A DNA stretch of 35,501 nt from Candidatus Sulfopaludibacter sp. SbA3 (lineage in GTDB: Bacteria; Acidobacteriota; Terriglobia; Bryobacterales; Bryobacteraceae): contig CAMDED010000074.1 in NCBI GenBank assembly GCA_945893365.1, positions 1 to 35,501 on the forward strand, in the 5' to 3' direction. The stretch's first letter is position 1. Each line of letters opens with the position of its first letter. A program made the position numbers and the translations under genes. Shown piece after piece: positions 15,835 to 24,008 of this stretch. The notes under the pieces were generated by a model. That model saw nothing but the letters and a program-made list of their open reading frames with translations, was not told the DNA's origin and made no database searches.

Positions 15835-17247
15835 CTAGCTCGCACCCGCGGCTTTGGAGCGCTCGAATCCGGCTAACTTCGGCTCGATGGTTTTGCGAAT
15901 CGAGTCGGCGAAGGGCTCAACCACGCTGTGCTGGGAATGGGCCTCAAACCCGCGGGTGAGCTCGATGAAATCGGCCGCGGACAGAGGAATGCGAACCATC
16001 CAGGAACGTTCGGGAACACCTCCGTTGCGGTATTCGAAACGGCGTCCAGCGAGGGCCATATCCATGGTGTGGAAGCCGAATTCCTTGCCGCTATCCTGGA
16101 TTACCTGCCAGCATTCAGCGGGCGTAGCGGCGCTGTTGAGCCGGGTTTCAAAGTTCTTCAAGGCGATGTTCGTGTTGAGATGTCGGCTGAACGCGCCTTC
16201 GACGAACATGCGGCCCGCAACGCCGAACTCGATATAGCCAAGGTAGTGTATGCCTGTCCATGCTCCAGCGCAGAACAGGACGATGGCCACGCCTTGGAAG
16301 TTCCGGCTCATGATGCTGAGCGACAGGACGGCGGAGATTGCACACAGGCCGTAAATGAGGAGAGCGACTTTACGCGGAGTGAACCCTCGGTCGAGGAGGC
16401 GATGGTGGATGTGGCCGCGATCGGCAAGGAAGAGGGGCTGGCCGCGGAGGAACCTGCGGACCAGGGCGAGCCCGGTATCGAGTAGGGGGATCGCCAGAGC
16501 GAGGAGAGGAGCCGTCATCCCAAGGATTGTGGCGGATTTCTGGCTCCAGATGACGGAGCAGCAACCGAGCAGAAAGCCGACGAAGAGGCTGCCGGAATCC
16601 CCAAGGAAGATGGTGGCGGGATTGAAGTTATAGCGAAGAAAGCCGAGCAGGCAGCCAAACAGCGGGGCGACGGCGAGGGCGAGGTCGATGTTGTTCTGGA
16701 GGAGCGCGGCCAGCAGCGTGGTGGCTGTCGCGAAAAGCCCGACGCCCGTGGCGAGCCCGTCGACACCGTCGATGAGGTTGAGGGCGTTGGTGCAGAGGAC
16801 GAGCCAAAAGATTGTGGCGGGGAGACTCAGCCACGGGGCAAGCTGATATCCTCCGAATCCCTGAACATGGACGCCGGCGGCATAGGCCGCGAGGGCCGCT
16901 ACGATCTGGGCGGCGAACTTCTGCCAGGGCCTCATGGAATGGATGTCGTCCCAGACACCGGCCAGGAAGATTAGAGCGGCGGCTGGGGCCAGGCGGAGGG
17001 CGAGCGGAAGGCCGTCTTTGATTAGGTGGACTGCCTGGAAATGGGTTAGGAGCAGGGCGCTGAAGGCTAGCAAATAAGCCGCGGCGATGGCTACTCCGCC
17101 AAGCCTGGGGATAGGACTTGTGTGCAGCTTACGCCCGTGGTCCGGGTGGTCCACCACACCCCAACGGTGCGAGAGGTTGCGCACAACCGGGGTCAGTATC
17201 AGGGCGAACAGAAATGACGTGAAACCCAGCAGTAGGAGTGTGTACAT
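15835..17247 (-). CDS. WecA/MraY-family polyprenyl-phosphate phosphoglycosyltransferase with C-terminal extension
   Basis: A 470-residue polytopic enzyme that should start glycan synthesis by moving a hexosamine-1-phosphate from a UDP-sugar onto undecaprenyl phosphate at the inner membrane. Family motifs are all present: D100/D101 in GVWDDIHSMRP, N157/D160/D163 in ALNLIDGVDGLATG, D217 in FLGDSGSLFVGF, and the HIHHRLLDRG loop at 279-286, which is characteristic of the WecA/TagO/Rfe group. The membrane part ends near residue 340. About 120 further residues form a soluble C-terminal domain not found in plain WecA; I do not recognise it. It is preceded by a gap with two sets of repeats and followed closely by the TPR gene. 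Confidence 0.9.
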   Translation of the reverse strand: MYTLLLLGFTSFLFALILTPVVRNLSHRWGVVDHPDHGRKLHTSPIPRLGGVAIAAAYLLAFSALLLTHFQAVHLIKDGLPLALRLAPAAALIFLAGVWDDIHSMRPWQKFAAQIVAALAAYAAGVHVQGFGGYQLAPWLSLPATIFWLVLCTNALNLIDGVDGLATGVGLFATATTLLAALLQNNIDLALAVAPLFGCLLGFLRYNFNPATIFLGDSGSLFVGFLLGCCSVIWSQKSATILGMTAPLLALAIPLLDTGLALVRRFLRGQPLFLADRGHIHHRLLDRGFTPRKVALLIYGLCAISAVLSLSIMSRNFQGVAIVLFCAGAWTGIHYLGYIEFGVAGRMFVEGAFSRHLNTNIALKNFETRLNSAATPAECWQVIQDSGKEFGFHTMDMALAGRRFEYRNGGVPERSWMVRIPLSAADFIELTRGFEAHSQHSVVEPFADSIRKTIEPKLAGFERSKAAGAS

Positions 17248-17260
17248 GTACAGCCTATGG

Positions 17261-17363
17261 AGTAGGTGATCCCCGCAGTTCGGGTCTGCGGCGAGCCCGA
17301 GAGCGGCGGATTGATGTTTAGTTTGCTGTGTAGTCGGTGGTCCCCGGAGTTCGGGTCTGCAGC
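17261..17363. repeat. Two imperfect 32-bp direct repeats
   Basis: Copies at 17261-17292 and 17332-17363 agree at 28 of 32 positions and share the exact 13-mer AGTTCGGGTCTGC. The repeat period is 71 bases. Copy one can fold as CCGCAG/CTGCGG around a seven-base loop; copy two cannot form the same stem. They lie directly upstream of the WecA-like gene start at 17247. Confidence 0.75.
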
Positions 17364-17394
17364 AGCGTTTTCTTGCGTCCGATTTTGGATTAGG

Positions 17395-17439
17395 TTCTTA
17401 TTAACTTCTTAGTAACATCTTATTGACTTCTTAGTAACA
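17395..17439. promoter_or_regulatory. Four tandem 11-bp repeats, likely response-regulator operator
   Basis: Four consecutive 11-mers read TTCTTATTAAC, TTCTTAGTAAC, ATCTTATTGAC and TTCTTAGTAAC. On the other strand these are GTTACTAAGAA-type units. Spacing of one helical turn places all copies on the same DNA face, as in operators of OmpR/PhoB-type regulators. The block is about 150 bases upstream of the WecA-like gene and downstream of the preceding glycosyltransferase gene, so it probably controls the WecA-TPR unit. The regulator is not identified. Confidence 0.55.
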
Positions 17440-17500
17440 ATGGTGGCGGTTGAGGTTTCGGCTCGACTTCGCCTTGTGGGATCCGATTCGCCGCGCGGGA

Positions 17501-18718
17501 CTACCGCGTGACGCCGGCGGCTCGAGCCGCCACTGCCTCGCGAACTCCGACGATCTCCGCAATCCGCGCTACGCCGATCGGCCGGTCGTAGTTCTCAAGA
17601 AACGCCCGGCGCGCCCGCGCTCCAGCTTCTTGAACAACCTCGGGATGCCCGGCAAGAAAATGAAGCAGACCCAACAACGCCTCGGTATCTCCACAATCGA
17701 TCTGCCACCCGCACCGGTATCGCTCGATAATCCGCGCGGGTGTAGCTTCCCGAGGTCCGATGAAGAGAAGCGGCCGCCCCGCGGCCATAATCCCGTAGGT
17801 CTTGCTCGGAACAACCGAACCGAGGGTTTCGGGTCTCTGCGTGACAACCCCGACGTGCCCCTCCGCGAGGCGTCCACTCAGCTCCGCACGAGAGCAGTAG
17901 CCGCGAAACGTGGCGTTGCCGATATCGTGATCGCGGCAAAACCGATCCATTACCTGATGGCGCGATCCACCGCCGGCGAAAATGAATTGGAACCGCCGGT
18001 CTCCGCGAAGTGAGCGCATGGCGCCGCTCAATGTATCCGCGTCATGAGCGATCCCGAAATTGCCGGAGTACAGAAGCTTCAACGGCTCGCTTGGCGGGAA
18101 GGGCCGTGGAGCTATCTCCCTTGCGTCGGCCCAATTTTCGGCGACGTGGATCTTGTCCGCGGGAACGCCATGCTCGAGCAACCGGTCCCGCATGCACTCG
18201 CCGAGCACGATGATACCATCCGCATTGCGGCGCGAGGCATCGGCGATCGCAGTAAGGATTCGGGTGAGCGGCGACCGCCGTTTGAGCACGCCTAGATCGA
18301 CTGCGATATCGGGATAGATATCCATCTCCCAGATGTAATGCGTCGCTCCGCGGATTTTGCGAATCAGCGAGCCGATAACCGAAAGCAGGGGCGGCGTGGT
18401 GAGCGTGATGACGACGCTGTCGCGAGGGGCGCGAAGCGCATACCACGCGCAGCCGGCAAGAAACGACACGTAGGAGGCGACCCGCTGCCGCCGCCGCCCG
18501 CGCTTGAACACCAGCGTCGGCAACCGCACTATCTCAATTTCCGGCGCGCCCGTCTTCGCAGCCGGCACGTAAGCGCTGGACCCGCAGACGGCCGTAACCC
18601 GGCAGTCCCCTTCAGCCAAGTGCCGCGCCACATCGGTAAGAAGCTGCCCGGTAGCGGCGGTATCGGGCCAGAAGAACTGGTTAAATAGCAATATGTTCAT
18701 ATATCGGAGGCATTTCAT
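17501..18718 (-). CDS. GT4-type glycosyltransferase, WbuB-like
   Basis: A 405-residue GT-B enzyme resembling WbuB-type fucosamine or related aminosugar transferases of O-antigen loci. The start MNILLFNQFFWPDTAATGQLL is typical of this group, as are THYIWEMDIYPDIAVDLG in the centre, LLYSGNFGIAHD at the second Rossmann fold, and SVVPSKTYGIMAAGRPLLF at the donor site. Homologue-like sequence begins at the internal ATG (18700); ATG 18718 adds six residues and neither has a clear ribosome site. It is the last gene before the repeat-bearing gap and lies 90 bases after the carbamoyltransferase gene. The sugar donor is inferred only by analogy. Confidence 0.87.
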   Translation of the reverse strand: MKCLRYMNILLFNQFFWPDTAATGQLLTDVARHLAEGDCRVTAVCGSSAYVPAAKTGAPEIEIVRLPTLVFKRGRRRQRVASYVSFLAGCAWYALRAPRDSVVITLTTPPLLSVIGSLIRKIRGATHYIWEMDIYPDIAVDLGVLKRRSPLTRILTAIADASRRNADGIIVLGECMRDRLLEHGVPADKIHVAENWADAREIAPRPFPPSEPLKLLYSGNFGIAHDADTLSGAMRSLRGDRRFQFIFAGGGSRHQVMDRFCRDHDIGNATFRGYCSRAELSGRLAEGHVGVVTQRPETLGSVVPSKTYGIMAAGRPLLFIGPREATPARIIERYRCGWQIDCGDTEALLGLLHFLAGHPEVVQEAGARARRAFLENYDRPIGVARIAEIVGVREAVAARAAGVTR

Positions 18719-18808
18719 GCCTGAGTTGCTTTCTCTGAAAAGAAAGGCAACTGTTCAAATGTTGGAGGTCGGATGTCGCCGGTCTGCGCTTATCCGGCGC
18801 GCTGCGCT

Positions 18809-20560
18809 CTAAGACCCAGCCGTCGCAAATGCAGCTCGATTCTCACTCAAGCGCAAGTTCTCCGACTTAAGCAGGAAGTACGACCCAATCGCCAGCACAT
18901 CCATCCGGGTACGCAGGAAGCAGTCGATTGCCTGAGTCGGAGTATTTACAATAGGCTCGTTCTCGTTAAAAGACGTATTCAATAACACAGGGACACCGGT
19001 AACATCGCCGAACCGGCGAATGAGCTTCCAATAGAGCGGATTGACATCCTTCTCCACCGTCTGCAGCCTTCCGGTTCCATCTCCATGAGTGACAGCCGGG
19101 ATACGGTCGCGCTGCTCAGGCTTGATCTTATACGCCATTACCATGAACGGCGAAGGAGAATCGCTCTCAAAGTACTCGCCAACAGACTCAGCCAGGATGG
19201 AAGGACAGAAGGGCCGGAAGGTCTCCCGGTATTTGATCCGGTTATTCAAGATATCTTTCATGTCGTGGCGCCGGGGATCGGCCAGAATGCTTCGGTTACC
19301 AAGGGCGCGCGGACCGAACTCCATTCGGCCTTGAAACCAGCCGACGATCGCTCCATCCGCGATCTGATCGACAGTCCGGTTGACGAGTTCATCTTCCTGA
19401 TACTTATTCCAGCAGGCGCCGGCGTCCTTTAGGCTTTTCAGAACCTCCGAATCCGTATATTCGCGACCGTAATAGACGTGCCGCATGACGAAGGAGCGCG
19501 GCTGACCGAGGATCTGGTGCTGCACGTAGAGAGCTGCGCCGATCGCAGTCCCGGCGTCGTGGGCGGCCGGTTGGATATACACATCCCGAAAATTCGTGCG
19601 GGTCGAAATCATCCCGTTGGCGACACAGTTCAGCGCAACCCCTCCCGCGAGGCAGACGGTCTTCTGGCCGGTCTGCCGCTGAATATGATTTAGCAGCCCC
19701 AAATAGTTTTCCTCCAGAACAGCCTGGACGGAAGCCGCTAGATCCATATGCCGCTGTTCGATCTCGCCCCGGGCCGCGCGCGGCTCGCCGAAAACATCGT
19801 CCATCCTGGCTGAGTAAACAGCGCCCAGAGTAGGCTCACCACCCTCCCAATTCATGTCCACGCCCTCCGTGTGATGCGTGAAATAGTCCAGGTTGAGGCG
19901 AACCTGATCTCCTTTGGTTCTCACGACATCCCGAACTTGCTCCACGAATCGCGGCTCGCCGTAGGCCGAGAGTCCCATCATCTTATATTCATCCCCATAC
20001 TTTGGGAAACCCAGAAACTGAGTGAAGGCCGTATAAAATAACCCGAGCGAGTGCGGGTACCGCACAGACCCACGGACCTCGATCTTGTTTCCCTTGCCAA
20101 CGCCCCACATGACGCTGCTGAAGTCGCCAAAGCCATCGACCGAGATCACAGCGGCTTCCTCAAAGGGAGAACAGAAAAATGCGCTGGCCAAGTGGGCGCG
20201 GTGATGTTCGACGAAATGGAATTGTGTTTGGGAGTTGGTCAGTCCGGCAGTTTTCAGTTCGTCGGCAACGCGCGTGACGCGGGCGCGGTTTCCGGCGCGA
20301 GATGCAATCCGATGCCAGCTCTGCGGCTGCATTGCCAAGCGTAAGAGTTTGTTGACGATATGTGCCCTGGGATCGCGCGAGATCGCGACGTGGTTGGGGG
20401 CCTCACGCCGCAGGCAATGTTCTATCGCCAGGAGCGGCAAGCCGGCCCAGTGTTTGATGCGATTAAACCGCTCCTCTTCGACGGCGGCCAGTAACTTGCC
20501 GTTCACGAGCAGAGCTGCCGATGAATCGCCGTGGAAGGCGTTGAGACCTAAGATATTCAT
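18809..20560 (-). CDS. O-carbamoyltransferase (NodU/CmcH family)
   Basis: A 583-residue enzyme that makes carbamoyl-adenylate from carbamoyl phosphate and ATP and passes the carbamoyl group to a hydroxyl, here presumably on a sugar of the polysaccharide. It has the two-domain build. The N-terminal Kae1-like domain begins NILGLNAFHGDSSAALL, with the metal-binding VEHHRAHLASAFF (H119, H120, H123) and VDGFGDFSS. The C-terminal carbamoyltransferase domain carries GRMEFGPRALGNRSILADPR and PVLLNTSFNENEPIV. Length is normal for the family and no key motif is missing. It follows a GT2 gene by eight bases, well inside the sugar-assembly operon. Confidence 0.93.
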   Translation of the reverse strand: MNILGLNAFHGDSSAALLVNGKLLAAVEEERFNRIKHWAGLPLLAIEHCLRREAPNHVAISRDPRAHIVNKLLRLAMQPQSWHRIASRAGNRARVTRVADELKTAGLTNSQTQFHFVEHHRAHLASAFFCSPFEEAAVISVDGFGDFSSVMWGVGKGNKIEVRGSVRYPHSLGLFYTAFTQFLGFPKYGDEYKMMGLSAYGEPRFVEQVRDVVRTKGDQVRLNLDYFTHHTEGVDMNWEGGEPTLGAVYSARMDDVFGEPRAARGEIEQRHMDLAASVQAVLEENYLGLLNHIQRQTGQKTVCLAGGVALNCVANGMISTRTNFRDVYIQPAAHDAGTAIGAALYVQHQILGQPRSFVMRHVYYGREYTDSEVLKSLKDAGACWNKYQEDELVNRTVDQIADGAIVGWFQGRMEFGPRALGNRSILADPRRHDMKDILNNRIKYRETFRPFCPSILAESVGEYFESDSPSPFMVMAYKIKPEQRDRIPAVTHGDGTGRLQTVEKDVNPLYWKLIRRFGDVTGVPVLLNTSFNENEPIVNTPTQAIDCFLRTRMDVLAIGSYFLLKSENLRLSENRAAFATAGS

Positions 20561-20568
20561 GGTGAAAG

Positions 20569-21489
20569 TTAATGAGTCTGCGACTTAGCCGATGGCAGGA
20601 CCACCCGCTCCTTTTCGTAGATCAACGCGTCAACAAGGAATCGGAACCAAAATCCTTGCAGAAAATGGAAAATCAGTCCCTCTCTTCCGTCAAGGAAACC
20701 CAGCCGCAGGAAGTAGCGGTAACACCAGTAAAGAAACGCGCGTACAAACAGGGGGCCGTGAGAATATGTATTCCGCCACCACCTGCGCCGCTGGATTGGG
20801 TTTCCCCGGATGTCCGGAGAAACTTGACGGCCGCCGGTGTCAGTGGAGAGCATTTCTCTGGCCTCCATTTCCGCCCACCGCGTGTGCCGAAGGGTCCAGG
20901 TCGAGAGTTTGGAGGCTACAACGTCCACGTAATCGCTTTTTAGCGGGGTCACGCGTCCATCCACAACAAAGTGCTGGTCATAGAGACGGTCCTCGCATCG
21001 GCCGCAGCCGGTTCGAAAGAGGCGGAGATGAAAGGATGGGTAATGTCCTCCATGCCGAATCCACCTACCCATGAAAATCGTCCGCTTGCGCAGAAGGAAT
21101 CCCGCGATGTGTTGCGGGGGTTGTTGCAAAACTCGATTTATTTCGGACACTAATTCGGGGGTGAGCCGCTCGTCGGCGTCGAGGTGGAGTAACCAGGGAG
21201 TTTCGACCGGCAGGCTGTCCTGAGACCAGTTGCGCTGGGCGGCGTAATTTTCGAAAGGGTGCCGGCTTACAGTTGCCCCATGTGCCTCCGCGAGTACTAT
21301 AGTGCGGTCTGTGCTGCCCGAGTCGACAACGAATAGCTTGCAACGCAACCCCCGAAGACTTTCGAGGCAATCCGGCAGATTGGCTTCTTCGTTGTAAGTA
21401 AGAACGATGACGGACAGGTTTGCCGCGGAGCCTTCCGCGAGAACTTCCGCTTGTGGAGAAACGACGCTAAGCCGCGACTGGTTCGCCAT
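20569..21489 (-). CDS. GT2-type glycosyltransferase
   Basis: A 306-residue GT-A enzyme. LSVIVLTYNEEANLPDCLES is the N-terminal strand and VVDSGSTDRT the nucleotide-binding loop. LLHLDADERLT holds the metal-binding Asp-x-Asp. MGRWIRHGGHYPSFHLRLF and GFLDGREGL resemble the WaaE-like group, as in the GT2 of the left operon, with a longer C-terminal part around a hydrophobic, aromatic-rich stretch. The ATG at 21489 is chosen to limit the overlap with the upstream gene to 23 bases; ATG 21510 is also possible. It lies between a GT4 gene and the carbamoyltransferase gene. Confidence 0.86.
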   Translation of the reverse strand: MANQSRLSVVSPQAEVLAEGSAANLSVIVLTYNEEANLPDCLESLRGLRCKLFVVDSGSTDRTIVLAEAHGATVSRHPFENYAAQRNWSQDSLPVETPWLLHLDADERLTPELVSEINRVLQQPPQHIAGFLLRKRTIFMGRWIRHGGHYPSFHLRLFRTGCGRCEDRLYDQHFVVDGRVTPLKSDYVDVVASKLSTWTLRHTRWAEMEAREMLSTDTGGRQVSPDIRGNPIQRRRWWRNTYSHGPLFVRAFLYWCYRYFLRLGFLDGREGLIFHFLQGFWFRFLVDALIYEKERVVLPSAKSQTH

Positions 21490-22636
21490 GGTTATCACAG
21501 ATTCGAGCATAGGCGTCGATAAGTTGTTTGGCGACGATTTCCGGTGAGAATTGTCTGGCTAACGCGGAGGCGTTTGCGCCCATCCTGGCTCGCAATTGCT
21601 CGTCGCCTAGCGCCCTCGTCAGCGCCGATTCAAGCGATTCCACTGAGCATTCGACGACGAGCCCCGCGTCAGCTTTGGCCACCTCGCGATGAATGCCGAC
21701 CTGATCCGAAACAATCACTGGAAGACCTGCCCCCATGGCCTCTACCACCGCCACACCAAAGTTCTCTGAATAAGACGGAAGGACGAAGATGCCGGCATCC
21801 GCGAAAGCATCGCGTTTTTCCTCACCTCGCAGGAATCCGGTCCACGAGACGTATTGACCGAGACCGAGCCGAAGGGCCTGCTGCTTGAGGCCATCGACGA
21901 ATTCCGAATCGCCATCCCCGGCTATCATGAGCACTGCCTGCGGATTGCATGCGCGAACGCGGGCGAACGCGGGGAGCAGTAGGTCCAGACCCTTCTTCGG
22001 ATCGAGCCGTGAAAGGAAGAGCACGACCATGCGTGCCGCAAGAGTCCGGCGACCACGAACATTCTCCGGAAGATCCACCGGGTTGGGGATCACCAGAGAG
22101 TTGCCGCGCACACCCCAATCGCGTGCCTCCAGCGCCTCTTGCTCACTTGTATAGTGCACTCCGGCGGAGCCTTTCAGGATGAAGCTCTCGATGAACCGGA
22201 AAGACAGGCGCTTCAGCCACGGCCGCCTGTTGCGCATGCCCCAGTGGCTCAGCGTCCCGAGCGGACGCACGATGTAGGGAACACCGGCGAACTTGGCGCA
22301 AATCGCCGCCGCAACCGAAGGGTACGAGAATAGCGCATGAATATGGACCAGATCGTACTCGGCGGTTCTTTTCCAAAGCCAGCGCGTGAGCGGGAATGAG
22401 AACGTATAGAAGCGTGTCTGGCGCCGGAAGATCCAAAAGGTGACGCTGTCTTGCTTCATGGGCACGCTTTCCAATGGAGCGATGCGATCCAGCCCGTTGT
22501 CGTCGGTAGTGGCAACATGTACTTCCAGGCCTCTTTCGGTCTGGCACCGCGCCATAGTGCGGATTACGACGCTCGGACCTCCACGCGCGGGTCCTATGGA
22601 AGGAATGACGTGTAAGACGCGCAGAGGGCGGCTCAT
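21467..22636 (-). CDS. GT4-type glycosyltransferase
   Basis: A 389-residue GT-B enzyme. It starts RPLRVLHVIPSIGPARGGPS, the glycine loop of the acceptor domain. The C-terminal domain opens with VVLFLSRLDPKKGLDLLLPA and has the donor-site E-x7-E pattern in PSYSENFGVAVVEAMGAGLP. The ATG at 22636 lies 13 bases after the methyltransferase stop, with a GAGG-containing stretch ahead; the frame extends upstream without homology-like sequence. The 3' end overlaps the following GT2 gene. Sugar specificity is unknown. Confidence 0.88.
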   Translation of the reverse strand: MSRPLRVLHVIPSIGPARGGPSVVIRTMARCQTERGLEVHVATTDDNGLDRIAPLESVPMKQDSVTFWIFRRQTRFYTFSFPLTRWLWKRTAEYDLVHIHALFSYPSVAAAICAKFAGVPYIVRPLGTLSHWGMRNRRPWLKRLSFRFIESFILKGSAGVHYTSEQEALEARDWGVRGNSLVIPNPVDLPENVRGRRTLAARMVVLFLSRLDPKKGLDLLLPAFARVRACNPQAVLMIAGDGDSEFVDGLKQQALRLGLGQYVSWTGFLRGEEKRDAFADAGIFVLPSYSENFGVAVVEAMGAGLPVIVSDQVGIHREVAKADAGLVVECSVESLESALTRALGDEQLRARMGANASALARQFSPEIVAKQLIDAYARICDNHGEPVAA

Positions 22637-22649
22637 GGACAAGCCCGCC

Positions 22650-23531
22650 TCAGGCGGATCGAATTCCTTCGACGACCACCATCGACCCGAAGCGCCCAAG
22701 GATCGCCTCGGCTAACCAGTCTGGGGTGAGGCGCTCCAAGGCAACCTTGAATCGGTTCCTAGGAATCGGATAGAGTTCGGCTTTAAGCCCAACGACCGAT
22801 ATTTGAAGACTGTGAAAATACTTCGACAGAAGCGCATGCAGCTCGGGCTTCGTGAAGACTCGTGCGTAGAAGCCGTCACTCGAATCTACGTAGATTTCGT
22901 CCAGGGAATGCCGAAGCAGTTGACCCATGAAAATTCCGCGAATCAGGCCACAGTGCAGATAATAAGCGAGGCTGGGGCGATAGTAGACCATCATCATAAG
23001 CCGGCCGCCGGGTTTCAACACGCGAGCAATCTCGTCCACGCATCGTTCTGTCGAACGGCTGTGATGGATCACGCCCCAAGTCCACACAAAGTCAAAGATC
23101 TTGTTCTGAAGAGTCAGTCTTTCGGCATCCTGCTGCAACACCTCCGCATCGAGCTCCTTTAGATCGACTCGTCTGCGGACGGATTCCACCGCCAGTGTCG
23201 TTTGGTCGACCGCCGTCAGGTAGGCTCCGTTGCGAATGAGCATTTCGGCGTGCGTTCCCATGCCGCACCCGATTTCGAGGACCTGTTTTCCAGCCACAAA
23301 TGCGGGCTTCAGAAAGCGTCCGAACGGCCGGCCGTCTTTTCCCTTTGCATAGTAGGCGGACTCGAGAAAGCGGCGATCGATCTCGTCGTACCACCCTAAC
23401 GTGCCTGGGCCGATCTGAAGAGTCTTCTCCCAATCGTAGGTCATCGGGTTTGACTCCCACCACTCCCGATTCCGCTGTTGAGCATCCAGCGGGCTGACGG
23501 CCTCGCTTACAAATTTCTTAGCCGTTGTCAT
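22650..23531 (-). CDS. SAM-dependent class I methyltransferase
   Basis: A 293-residue methyltransferase. Motif I is QVLEIGCGMGTHAEML (84-99), the acidic residue after strand 2 is in LTAVDQTTLAVE, and the post-I region shows FDFVWTWGVIHHSRSTERC and ARVLKPGGRLMMMVYYRPS. It resembles the Methyltransf_11 type often placed in polysaccharide loci to methylate a sugar hydroxyl. A lipid or small-molecule substrate cannot be excluded. A strong GGAGGAAGGA region precedes the ATG. Upstream lies the broken gmhB gene, so the methyltransferase may now rely on transcription through that debris. Confidence 0.85.
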   Translation of the reverse strand: MTTAKKFVSEAVSPLDAQQRNREWWESNPMTYDWEKTLQIGPGTLGWYDEIDRRFLESAYYAKGKDGRPFGRFLKPAFVAGKQVLEIGCGMGTHAEMLIRNGAYLTAVDQTTLAVESVRRRVDLKELDAEVLQQDAERLTLQNKIFDFVWTWGVIHHSRSTERCVDEIARVLKPGGRLMMMVYYRPSLAYYLHCGLIRGIFMGQLLRHSLDEIYVDSSDGFYARVFTKPELHALLSKYFHSLQISVVGLKAELYPIPRNRFKVALERLTPDWLAEAILGRFGSMVVVEGIRSA

Positions 23532-23569
23532 GTCGATTCCTTCCTCCAGCGACGCTACGAGTCATCGTA

Positions 23570-24005
23570 GGCGCTCCGATGTAGAACAATGTGAACAGTG
23601 TCGAGCACGACCGTGGCTCGCGGCGGCTATCACCGATGGCCCAGCAAGAAGTTAGGTCGATGCCAAAATTCCGGGCAGCTTCAAAGAAGAGCTCTGGGGC
23701 CGGTTCTCGACCACGCCCGCCGTGCTGGGCGCGCGGGGACAATCGTAAACTGCGTCGATTCTGCCGCCGGATGCAGGAATTTGATCGATCATTTTCGCAT
23801 GCACCTGCTGCTGCGCTATTTCGCTTAGCAGGCAGCGTCCTACTCCTGGCTGATAGGTCACAACCACTATTTATTCAGAGCTTGGGACAGAGCAAGCCAA
23901 CGCCAGTGAGTACGGAAGGAACTTGAACTCGTGTCACGACTTCACAAAGTCCGGGGTCATATTAATTACTCCGTCCCGATCCAGGAAGACAGCCCGCAGT
24001 GTCAC
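23570..24005 (-). pseudogene. gmhB: Broken gmhB (heptose-1,7-bisphosphate 7-phosphatase)
   Basis: A decayed HAD phosphatase gene on the minus strand. From a GTG at 24005 it reads LRAVFLDRDGVINMTPDF with both nucleophile-site aspartates, then hits TGA at 23934-23936 and, in the same frame, TAA at 23871-23873. The frame goes on as VVTYQPGVGRCLLSE and HAKMIDQIPASGGRIDAVYDCP. A shift near 23735 then moves to another frame with PAPELFFEAARNFGIDLTSC and WAIGDSRRE. This is the order of motifs I to III of GmhB, which makes D-glycero-D-manno-heptose 1-phosphate. The usual zinc-binding cysteines are not intact. The GTG lies four bases after the GT9 stop, showing an old operon. Inactive as written unless the sequence contains errors. 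Confidence 0.75.
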
Positions 24006-24008
24006 AAT

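Noticed and set aside
17261-17439. Possible CRISPR array
   Set aside because: The 32-bp repeat has only two copies with a 39-base gap, and the 11-mers have no spacers; no cas gene is present.
18724-18752. Hairpin between the carbamoyltransferase and WbuB-like genes
   Set aside because: The stem is about 11 bp with a bulge, but no T-run follows on either strand, so I do not call it a terminator.
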